Assembly: GCF_040954835.1 (NCBI RefSeq)
Contig: NC_090698.1
Location: 5,826,501 to 5,890,500, forward strand
From: Lepisosteus oculatus
Taxonomy: Eukaryota > Chordata > Actinopteri > Semionotiformes > Lepisosteidae
Length of the DNA: 64,000 bases
Reading direction: 5' to 3'
Position 1 is the stretch's first letter; each line of letters starts with the position of its first letter. This document shows, in pieces, positions 23,801 through 35,800 of the stretch. Both the position numbers and the translations under genes were made by a program. The notes beneath the pieces are model-generated. The model was not told where the DNA came from. It did no database searches and saw nothing but the letters and a program-made list of their open reading frames with translations.

Positions 23801-26800
23801 AGTAGAAGCAAGGTCTCTCAGGGTCGGGTTTGGGGCAGTTGAAGTAGCGCTTGTTGAGCTTGGTGCCGTGCCGCAGGGTGGAGGACACGTCAAACACCAG
23901 CCGACGACCCGGAGGACAACCGATATACACTGGCACCTTCTCCTGCCCCTTGACAAACACACAGGTGTACATGGTATTTCATTCAGCTGAAAAAAACTCG
24001 TGTGCATGTCAAAGCAAGAGAGTGACAGAGACAGAGAGAGAGAGTGATGGAGACAGAGAGGTGCAGAGACAGAGAGGGGGAGTGATAGAAACAGAGAAAG
24101 GGAGTGATGGAGACAGAGAGAAAGAGGCAGAGACAGAGAGAGAGTGACATAGACAGAGAAAGGGAGTGATGGAGACAGAGAGAGGCAGAGACAGAGAGGG
24201 AAGGATTGAAGGAGGGAGTATCGATATGCATATTAGTGTGTGTGATTGTGTGCATTTCAGTGTGCTGTTAAGCACTCTGTACCTGGAAAGAGAGCCCTGA
24301 CTCAGTCTGCTGGTAGCAGTGTAGCTCCGAATGCACAACCTGAAAGGAGCGTGGAATACACACTCAATACACTCATCTAACACATGCTACCCACACACCT
24401 CATAAATACAGACGCAGTTAAAAACTGTACACACCGACAGAAACAGTGTAAAGACCATGAGATCCTGTCCTGTCAGAGCCTGGCCTGGAAATTTGCCCTG
24501 GTCGCTGACCTGCACCTGGAAGGGGAGAAGGGAGAGGAAGCAAGACAGAGGAGAGAGAGACGAAAGAGAAAAGGGTGGGCTGAGGAGGTACTGTATTTAA
24601 TACAAAGAAAGGAATAACTACATTTTTAAAAGAACATAAATGTATAGTGAATACCCAAGTAAGCACTGATCTAGAATACTGACTTGGTGCATCACCTGAC
24701 AGAGACAGATAGTGGAGTGGAAATAAATCAGATAATAGCCTCTGGAATAATTCCCCCTCTCAATGGGGAATTTGACAACACAATGGGCTCCTTCAGTCCC
24801 AAAACTGAAACCAAGACTAACGGGATCTGCATTTCAAGCCAAAACCGTTCACAAAGAGCGGCAGTGTCTGCAAAGAACTGCCCAGACAGGTTATAAGTTA
24901 AAGGTTAAAAAAAAAAAAGAAGAAGTTCTAACTTTTAATTACAAACCCCCAAAAAACTCTTTAAAAGACAAATACTGTACCATCTTAGGTGGGAGTAAGC
25001 CCCCAAATTCAGGCATCGTTAGGTAGCAAGAACCTAGCCAAATCTACTGAATACTTAATCCATGGATAAACTAGAGCTAAAGACATGGAACCCAGTTAAA
25101 AATGAGTATGATATAGATGACACAGGAAACACACTCAGGTGGTGTGGTGTGCCTGTGATCTGGAGTTTAATCCAGTGCGACAGTGTGTAGTGGAAGGCGC
25201 TGCGGAGAGCACCGGTAAAGAGCCAACGCCCTGGGCGAGGGGACGGAGGCACCGGCGTGAAGTTGGCAGGGACCACAAATAACACAAAAGGGGGTGAAAA
25301 AATAAACAAAAAGCAAGTGTAGCGCTGTGCCTCGTGACCTCCACGTTGGGCTTACCCTGTTTAACGGGGTCCAGTCTGGGGAAAAGAGAGCCCCTCGCAC
25401 AGCGCTGACCAGACTGGACTGACCCTATTTACCGGGGTCCAGTGTAGTAGGGCAGGGCGCGCGAGGCAAGAACAAAACAAGAACTGAGTGCGTGGAAAAA
25501 GCGTGCGTGCCCCGGTGAAAACACGTGACGGGACAGGCAAAAAGAAAAAGAACACCTTACACGGGTGCAGACCCCTCCGGGACTGTCGGTATAAACTCCC
25601 CCTTCCGGGGCTGTCCCGGCTCGTCCCCTTGCGGGGTGTCCAGTGTGTCTTTATAGGACCTCCTGGCTGGGGCTCATCCTCTAGAAGCCGGGACAGCCGG
25701 GACTACAAAGGCGAGGCGTCGCCCTTCTACCAGGGCTCCGCCCCCACACTGGGCACGCCCCCGCGCCGTGCCACAGCAGACAGATCGGCTAATAGATCCG
25801 AAATCAGGGTAAGCAAAGGAATAAGAGCATCTTGTACCACAGTGGATAAAGATCAGCTGTGAAGTTTTAAAAGAGATACTGCTTGGAAACGATTGTTCCA
25901 GATATTTTCAAGTCTAGATATAGCCAGTAATATGGTGTTTATGAGAGTAAAGTAAAAATGTACTAAAGTATTTTATCAGGAACGTGTCATATCTAAACTG
26001 TACAAGGGTGAAGAAATTACATTCTACGGGGTATATAAAGGACGTGGGAGAAAGAAAGTAATGTTAAGATTCGCAATGAAGAGTGGTTTAAAATGTGTGA
26101 ATTTCAATAGAGATGTACCAACTCACTCTTATAGAGAGAGGATTGTTGGAAGAGTACTGTCAGATTCTTTGTAACTCCAAAACAGAAGGTGCATCATGCA
26201 GAGGAAAACGCAGTGTTCATGTTTTCACTTAAATTACAACTGAAAAAATGATTAGATATTGGTTCAGATGGATCAGGTACATTATAAGGTCACCTATAAG
26301 GTCAGAATTTATTAAGATACAGAATATTTGAAACTTGAAGTAGGAAAGTACTTTGTTTCTTATGTTGTTCTTGTCTCTCTGCAAAGGTAATGTGCTTTTC
26401 TTCCTCTCTATAATCACAAAAGATGATACAGCTTCCTTGTTTTGAGTGTACACAGATCTTCAATTATTTGAAACACCATAAAGAAAACAGGAAAGAAGCA
26501 GATCACATGTCTATTTACGATATGTATGTGGAATAATGTACGGTGTAAAACCTCGCCATCTGTATGTAGTATGGTTATCTTTCTCTAAAATAAAAAAGGA
26601 AGTGCCCAGGAGATCTGGGACTGCCCCAGGTCATCTGTAAACAATGACATTCAGAGCTTTCTCACTTAGTCAACATCATTAGGAACATTTTTATTGCTTG
26701 CCAGTTAATATTTGAAAATATTAATGTTTTTTTCACATTACAGTACATATAACTTCGGAAATATATGTATATGAAAGCAAGGTGGTGTAGGGGGTTTAAA

Positions 26801-29800
26801 CAATCACAGCTGAATGGCAGTTGCATGTGAACTGGCTTTGGTAAAAGCCTAAGGACAACAGGTTGGCTTGCCCTCAATCCGGGAGAACAGCTAGGGCTGT
26901 ACGTTACAGTGACACTGTCAGTAGTAACTGAAAACAATTCAGTTTTCTACCTTCTAGGTCTTACCTTCTGAATCCTCCAAAAACAGCTGGACCCTGGGAT
27001 CAATGAGAGACTGAGCAGCTAAATGAGCACGAGAGCAGGATGTAGTGCAGCACAGCAGGGTGATGAGAGAGGGAAAGGTGTGTAGGTTATAGTGTAAAAC
27101 TATGGTGAGGAGATGAAAGTGCTGTGCATTGTTAACCCCCCACACTTTTAAGGGTGCTCAGTGCCCTGTCGCCATCTGAGGATACGGGTTCCTACCCTGT
27201 ACAGGACAGCCGCTCGGCCGATAATTTCCTGCCTATGGATATTGACCAAGATGAAACTGGCGTCGGACACCCCTGCTGAGAGCCACATCTGACCAAGCGT
27301 CTCCTGCACGAAGCTGGCATCTGAAAGGGGAAACGAGAAACATGGAGGAGTGACAGGGACAGGGAGAGAGGGGCAGAGGCAAAAGACAGAAACACTGAGT
27401 TCCTGTCCAAGAGGGGCAGAGACTGGCAGGCAGATACAAACACAGAGAGAGAAACACTGAGTTCCTGTCCGAGAGGGGTAGAGACTGGCAGTCAGACACA
27501 AACACACAGAGAGAGAAACAATGAGTTCCTGTCTGTCAGGGGCTGAGAGTGGAAGTCAGACAGAAACACACGGAGAGAGAGACAGAGAAACACCGAGTTC
27601 CTCTCTGTCAGGGGCCGAGAGTGGAAGTCAGACAGAAACACAAATGGAGACAGAGGCAGAGAGACAGTGAGTTCCTGTCTGTCAGGGGCTGAGGCTGGCT
27701 GTTAAAGACAAACAGAGAGGCAGTGAAAGAAAAGCGAGGCACCTGTCTGAGAGAGGCTGGCAGTGAGGTAGACTGAGAAGCTGTAGCTCGTCCCCCTGTC
27801 CAGGTAGATGCGGTCAGGCAGGGGCTTGGTGCTTGGGCTGCTGTACACCTTGGCGTAATCCTGCATGGACACGTAGACCCCCCCGCTGGACAGCCGGTTA
27901 CTGGCCAAGTAGAAATAATAATCCTGCAATGACAGCACACTCTGCAGCTGCAGTCTTAATAAAACACGGACCCCAACACTGCACTGTAACAAATCAGCAC
28001 CAAGAAACGCACTCAAAGAGGTAGAGTGTTCTTGCGTTCCTGTGCACTCTTTTCAGTAACAGTGTACTTTGATCCTCACCTCATACACCACCTTATTCTT
28101 CCACCAGCGCCAGGTCGGGTCGTGAACTGGATCTCCGTAGGGCTGTGGACACACAAACTGTTCTGCACTGACTGGCAGCCAACGATACTACAGTATAATG
28201 GACCGGACTGTGCAACACTTCTGTCTGCTGCTGCTGCTATGTACCGAGAATGAACTGACATCCACACACTACAGTCCTGTACTGTATTTCACTGTGCTGT
28301 GCCATTTAACCATCCAATACTGTTTCACTGTATAAAGCTATGAGGTACTGTCGCTTTGCCTGCACTGTTTTACTATGCTGTGTTCTGTCCCCTGTCTCAC
28401 TGCCCTGTGTTACTGTGCTGTACCCTGTTGTAGGAGGCGTGTAGCCAGAGCAGCTGGTGCAGCAGGCCCTGGTAGACCGCGAGCGAGGAGATGGAGTGCA
28501 GGCCGGGGGAGCGTAGGACAGTGGGTGGCTCAGCCCGATAGTGTTGGACACGGCTGAACAGCTCCGGGGGGGGGGCCTCCTCCACTCGCATCGAGAAAAA
28601 CGGGCACAGGCGCTCGAACATAAACTCACTGGACTGCCTGAGGGAGGGAGAGAGAAGTACAAGAGACAGTACAGACAGCACTGACCGAGAGTGCTGAGAG
28701 CTGTAGGGAGACAGAGAACACAGTACAGACAGCACTGACTCAGTGTGCTGAGAGCTGTAGGGAGACAGAGAATACAGTACAGACAGCACTGACTCAGTGT
28801 GCTGAGAGCTGTAGGGAGACAGAGAATACAGTACAGACAGTGACAGTACAGACAGCACTGACTCAGTGTGCTGAGAGCTGTAGGGAGACAGAGAACACAG
28901 TACAGACAGTGACAGTACAGACAGCACTGACTCAGTGTGCTGAGAGCTGTAGGGAGACAGAGAACACAGTACAGACAGTGACAGTACAGACAGCACTGAC
29001 TCAGTGTGCTGAGAGCTGTAGGGAGACTGGGAGAAGTGGTAGTGGGACAGGATCTCAGGAACAGGCAGTCTCCTCTTCACCAGGGAACCCCGGCCAGCTG
29101 AGTCCACTGTGTACACGAGCTGCAGAGAGAGATAAAAAAGCAGATTAACAACTAACAGTACTCAAAATACAGAGCTGCATCATCTGTCTCCTCCTCTGCT
29201 GATCTTTGTGTTAGAAAACAAGAGCGCTGGTGGAAAACAAAAGGATAGCCATAGGCCACTGTGGCTGCTTGCTGAAAGCCAATGGACCACCTCCTGGAAA
29301 CTGTAAAGCTGAAAAACACACGTTTTATTCCACAATTCATCATGACAGCTAATCCTGCAAAGGTGTTGACACCCTTCTAAACTGCCCCATGCAAAAACAG
29401 GGTCCTGCTCAGTCTCCCAGGCAGCGAAAGTGCTGACGTCAGAAACAAAGAGCCAACTCAACGTGAAGCACCAGGTATTTCTCTCCACAGCATCAAACCA
29501 TGATCTGTGAGAGATCTGAGGGCGTCATTCTCGTGACCCCCCACCCTACAGCGAAGAGTGTCTGGGTGCACTGTGGTAGAGTGCGCCTACACAGTGTCTT
29601 TCAGGCCAGCACGTTCGTACAGTACAATTCGCTACGTCAGTCCTGTACCTCCTGCAGAAGTTTTTCGGAGTCGTAGAAGACGGTGACCAGACTGTGAGCA
29701 CGCTGGTAGCTTCCCCACCCCTTCAGGCTCTGCAGGCTGGAGAAGGCATCCCAGGCTGCTGAGGGACGCACACTCACCACAGTGGGCATCCTCTCCTGAC

Positions 29801-32800
29801 CCCACCACACCTGCAGCAGTACAGAGTGACACACTGACACAACAGACTGTTACAGCACACTCACACCGTACAGAACACCTCGTCACAACCAGCACAGCAT
29901 ACAGCACAAGCTGTCACAACACATAGTGTACGTGCACACACACTGTTCCAATACGCAGTATAGACATACAGAAAAACAACCAGAGACACTAAAAACACAT
30001 AGTGACACAGTGCAGAGACACTAAAAACACACGGTCACACCATCACGCCACAGTGCAGAGACATTAAAAACACATGCTGAATGCAGAGTGGGCTAACACA
30101 TTAAAGATGCTCACCACTAATATATAACTAAGAATGAACACTTGACAGTTAGCCATGTCGGTCAGGGAAAGAGAATGACACACAGAGGACATCTCTCAGG
30201 TCACTCAGACAGCCACATATGACACGGACACATACAGACAGGCCCTTCAGGACAGACGCACAGACCTGCTCAGAGTCAGTGACAAAGGTGAATTCTCCGG
30301 TCAGAGACAGGGTGAAGTATTTGATCCGCTGGTCACTGGGGAAGCCAGTGAGGAACATGTAACTGAAACCCACGTCGAAGCTGAGAGAAGGAAGAGAGGG
30401 GCAGGCTGGATTACTCAGAGAAGAGAGCACTGCGTTAGAGAGGGAGAGCGGTGCTGCGCTGTTCTGATGACAGCACCATGGAGTTAAAGAGAGAGGGTAT
30501 CTTACTCACGAACAGAGGAGCGCGTTACCCCACAGGAACAGGACCCTGCTGAAGGGGTTGAAGTTGATGCCCCTGAGCAGCAGGGGGATGTCACTGTATT
30601 GCGTTGAGCCCGTCACCATGACAAACTGCTGCAAGCCATTTTCTGGAAGACACAGGGCACAGCAGGAAGACGATGCCTGAGTCCCTGTGCTGACATGGTT
30701 ATACAGAGTCACTTACAGAGACCAGGCTGCGCGCCACCGCCATCAACATCTTTCGCCTAGGACCCCCATCTCACATCTCACCCGAGGGATAGAGCGCCAT
30801 CAGGCTCAGGACACACGGAGCTTCTAGCTGTGTCTTCCTGGAAAACGACGCCCTTCACCGGAACCACAGATCCGACATGGCCTCTTAACTACACTACAAG
30901 CGTATGACTACCGTAGAGTGCAGCAGAAACACAGCGAGCAGTGAGCAGAACGCATTATATACACGTCTGAACACGCGCACAGCCATGAGATCAATGCTTG
31001 TAATCTTCCGCATGGTAAAAACTTAATGCGTTTATTTTGTCCAATAAATTCCAGCTGTTTTCAGGAGATAAATCAAGATAAATGATCTGCTTTATCAATG
31101 CCCCTCAGCTGTGCATGCCTGGTGAGCAAAAATCAAAAAACAAGATTTGTGCATTAACACGACAAAATAAAAGTGTGCACAACAAGAGCACTGTGCCGGA
31201 CCGTGATCCTGCGTCCTACCTCTGGGAAGGAATTTAGGCAGAGCGGCTCCAAGATGGAAACTCTCATCTGTGGAGAGAAATAGGAAGAGCGTGAGGGAGA
31301 GGAACTAAGTCACAAACCCTGGACTCCAGTCAGGACCGGTGAAGTGCCTGGAGATCGAAATCAGCACCTTCTCTCTCTCTGCCCATTTCATCTGCATACT
31401 CCTCCATCACTCACTTTGTCCTCCCACTGATGTAGCTCCTTTTCCTCACAATCTCCCTCCTATTCCCCTCTCCTCCCCCCTCTCCCACCCCCTCTCCCTC
31501 TCCCTTCCCCTTGTCCGCAGTAACAGAAGAAACCCTCCAGTGCACAAGCTCTGTGAGCCAGGTGGCAAGAACCTGCCCTGTGTACAGCATTTTTAGTATT
31601 TTTACTAAGTATTCAAATCTTTTAAGCACGCTGACGAAGTTAACCCAGCGCAGTTCTCTAAGTGGGACAAAAGCCAGAGGACACAGGTGGGACTCGAAAC
31701 TACATGGTAGTGCATTAAGAACGGAGAACAGGAGGAATGACCCGGGCTTCTTTTAGGACAATGCTGGAGGAGATCCTTGGATCAATTCACAATTAGCTAC
31801 TAACTACCAAACAGGAAAGATGGGCGGAATAGCCTCATATTTCTTATGTTCTTGTTACTTGTTGCTTTTACTAATTGATTTTTTTACTAGCCCTTTTTTC
31901 TGATTTTCCAAGTCCCAGGTTTTTTTAACTACAAGCACAAGTTAAAGAAAAAATATTCCGGCATTTAGCTGGTTCTTGTCTGTTAACATACAAGTCTTCA
32001 GATTTCAGTGCTGATGCACGGCGGCTGAGATTCTAAATTATTTTAATAGTTTTTGTCTTCCCTGTCGCCGAAGCCCGAGTCCCTCCATCTCTCCTGCCCG
32101 GCTCCACCCCCCCACACCAGGAGCCCCGGACTCCGTACAGCAGAGCAGGAGCTGGTAGGCACGGTCCAGGCCCTCCTCCGGGAGCAGCTCCAGGAGGATG
32201 ATGTCGACCAGCACGTGCAGGTGATCCAGAGAGGCCCACAGCAGCAGACAGTCCCCTGGAGGGGGCAGTCACAGACAGAGGATGGCGAGAGTGGAGACAG
32301 GGGACACGGGCGATTTCGGAGCAACACGGCGATGGGGGAAGAGCGGAAAGCAGGCACTTCCAGTAACACCAGCATGTAGTGTGTGTAGGAGAGGGTTGCC
32401 AGGGAACTCTGTAGAGGTGCGTCTCAGATTTACATGTGTGAGTCCGTTCTAAATGGATGAAAACACATTCTCAAGAGCTTCAGTCAGATTTGATGGATTT
32501 TGTGCATGAATATGGAACCGCCAGTGATTTTCTGTTACTGGCCCGACTCCCGACTCCCTGGCAGCAGCTCCTGTGCCGGCACCGGCGCCCGGACAGGCTG
32601 CTCCCACAGGCCCAGAGACGTCAGGACAGAGGGAGCGGGACTCACGCTGCAGAAACTGACACGGCGTCCTTCCCTCGGAGTCCAGCAGCTGGGTGAACTC
32701 CACGTCCCCATCTGGGGAAGACAGAGAGAGTCAGCTCACTCGACACAGGGAGAGACAGCTAAGGGCAAGGGCATGAGGGCCTTCTGTCTTCCTTGTTATG

Positions 32801-35800
32801 TCTATCATGTGTGCTGTCTATCTATACACGAGCAATTACTAACTGGCATTGTTTTAAAAAGCCTTGGCTCACCAGGACACCCGAGAAAATACCTATCGTG
32901 TCAGTTTAGACTAGTGAGGGACAGTAACACTGAGAGAGATGAAGGAGGATAAAGACACACCAGATACTGGAGTAACAGGAGTGTGGTGGGAAGGATAACG
33001 GATGAACAACAACACTGGCAGACGGACAGGGGCACACAGAACCAAGGAACTACCGGGGCAGACGGACTGACCGACCCTGTATCTGAGCGCGGTAGATGTG
33101 TCCCCGCTGCCAGCCGCCCCCCAGGATGTAGAAGTACTCCCTCCCGTGGTGAGGGTAGGTCACCGGGACCAGCTTGGACACACACAGCCCCTGCAGCACC
33201 CTCTTCCAGTACACTGCAGTACACAGCACCATCAGTACACAGAGAAACACACACTGCACAACACACATCCAGTACACTGCAGTACACAGCACCATCAGTA
33301 CAGAGAAACACACACTGCACAACACACATCCAGTACACTGGAGAACACAGCACCATCAGTACACAGAGAAACACACACTGCACAACACACATCCAGTACA
33401 CTGCAGTACACAGCACCATCAGTACACAGAGAAACACACACTGCACAACACACATCCAGTACACTGCAGTACACAGCACCATCAGTACACAGAGAAACAC
33501 ACACTGCACAACACACATCCAGTACACTGCAGTACACAGCACCATCAGTACACAGAGAAACACACACTGCACAACACACATCCAGTACACTGGAGAACAC
33601 AGCACCATCAGTACATACAGAAACACACACTGCACAACACACATCCAGTACACTGGAGAACACAGCACCATCAGTACACAGAGATACTGTACACACACTG
33701 CACAATACACACCCAGTACTCAGCACCATCTGTACACAGACACATACACACTGCACAACACACACCCAGTACACAGCACATGGAGATAAACCCACTGACA
33801 CAAACACACAAAGACGTGCTCTGGGGCAGTTACATGAGGGCGATGGCTTTAGAGGCAGTTAAGCCAGAGAGGAATACAGTCCTACCTGAGGGGGGAGTGT
33901 TCAGGGGCAGCAGGGAGAAGTTCCCAGTGAACTGGTGCACGAGCTGATTCTGCCGGATGAAGAGGGCGCTCTCGGTGGCGATGGCGTCCTGGATCGTGGA
34001 GGAGAACTCCGCCTGCGGACACCCTAGGGAGCCCACCCAGCAGCTCTCCATACTGAGCTGGTCAGCACCGACAGTCAACACACAGAGGTCATTATACTGT
34101 ATATGTACACAGACAGCAATCACCACATGAACACAGGCATGTTCCTCCACACAGACACAGCCCTTAGGCTAAAGCAGGGATTATTAACCCTGATCCCGGA
34201 GAGCCCCAGTCCAGGGGGTTTTGCAGGTCACCAATTTCTAAAGATATGGAATAATTCCATTGTGAACAATTGCATTTGTTAAAATAAATAAAATAGAGAT
34301 CATTTAGATGGAAAATCTCAGTACTCTTTAGCCCTAAATGATCAGAGATCTCTGAACTGAAAAGATTCCTTACTCGATTCTTCAGGTGATGTCAAAGCAG
34401 GTGACCTAAAGGCCAAGTGGGCTGGGGGTCACCAGGTCCAGCTCTGGAGATCCCAGGACTTTATACACTACAATGTCACATAGTCTTTATTCTGGATATA
34501 AAGTACAGACAGCAAATATGTAAAGGAACAAATTAAGGTTTATTTCATGCTGAAAAGAGAAGAAAAGAAACACAACATTTTGGCTGTGCTGTCACCTAGG
34601 GAGACGGAAGAAGGCTCCACAGCCAAAACGTGTTTCTTTTCTTCTCTTTTCAGCACAGGAATAAACCTTTATTTGTTCCTTTGCAGCCATCACATGCTGA
34701 CGCAGATCCCTACTTGAACTATATACAGTGTAAACACACTGTCCTTGTGCAGCCAGGACAGCCCACAGGGCCTGTGCAGATGCTTATAACAGTTAACTGC
34801 AATTCACCGAGTAATTTCACTATGTTTTCACTATTTCACTCTGTCTCACCTCTATAAGTGTGGTGTGTGTGAACTCTGAAGCAGTTAGCAGCACAGCCTT
34901 GAACCCGGGGACCCTGCCCAGGATCAGCACTGGGGACACACCCTCCACAAACCACAGGGGACGGGAGGGGTCTGACAGAGACAACATGGACTCCAGCGCA
35001 GCCACCTGAGCACACAGACACACCTGTAACACACCTACTGTACAAAGCACCTAGAAACTCAGAGAAACCAATAACACACCTGGGCAGACAGATACATCGG
35101 TAACAGGACAGCAGCACACAGACACACACTGTACAAGGATTGTGGCACATGAAGACATGGCAAATTACCTGTAACACACCTTCCATACACCTAGACACTT
35201 TTAACCCCCCCCTCTCTGGTCATCACCGTATCTCTCCTCCCCCTGCCCCCTGCCCCCTCTCTGGTCATCACCGTATCTCTCCTCCCCCTGCCCCCCCTCT
35301 CTGGTCATCACCGTATCTCTCCTCCCCCTGCCCCCCCTCTCTGGTCATCACCGTATCTCTCCTCCCCCTGCCCCCCCTCTCTGGTCATCACCGTATCTCT
35401 CCTCCCCCTGCCCCCCCTCTCTGGTCATCACCGTATCCCTCCTCCCCCTGCCCCCTGCCCCCTCTCTCTGGTCATCACCGTATCTCTCCTCCCCCTGCCC
35501 CCTGCCCCCTCTCTCTGGTCATCACCGTATCTCTCCTCCCCCTGCCCCCCCTCTCTGGTCATCACCGTATCCCTCCTCCCCCTGCCCCCTGCCCCCTCTC
35601 TCTGGTCATCACCGTATCTCTCCTCCCCCTGCCCCCCCTCTCTGGTCATCACCGTATCTCTCCTCCCCCTGCCCCCCCTCTCTGGTCATCACCGTATCTC
35701 TCCTCCCCCTGCCCCCCCTCTCTGGTCATCACCGTATCCCTCCTCCCCCTGCCCCCTGCCCCCTCTCTCTGGTCATCACCGTATCTCTCCTCCCCCTGCC

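Noticed and set aside
32901-33947. Four overlapping frames of 170-270 codons
   Set aside because: All are readings of the 63-bp repeat in catsperg intron 7, open in most frames because of the period.
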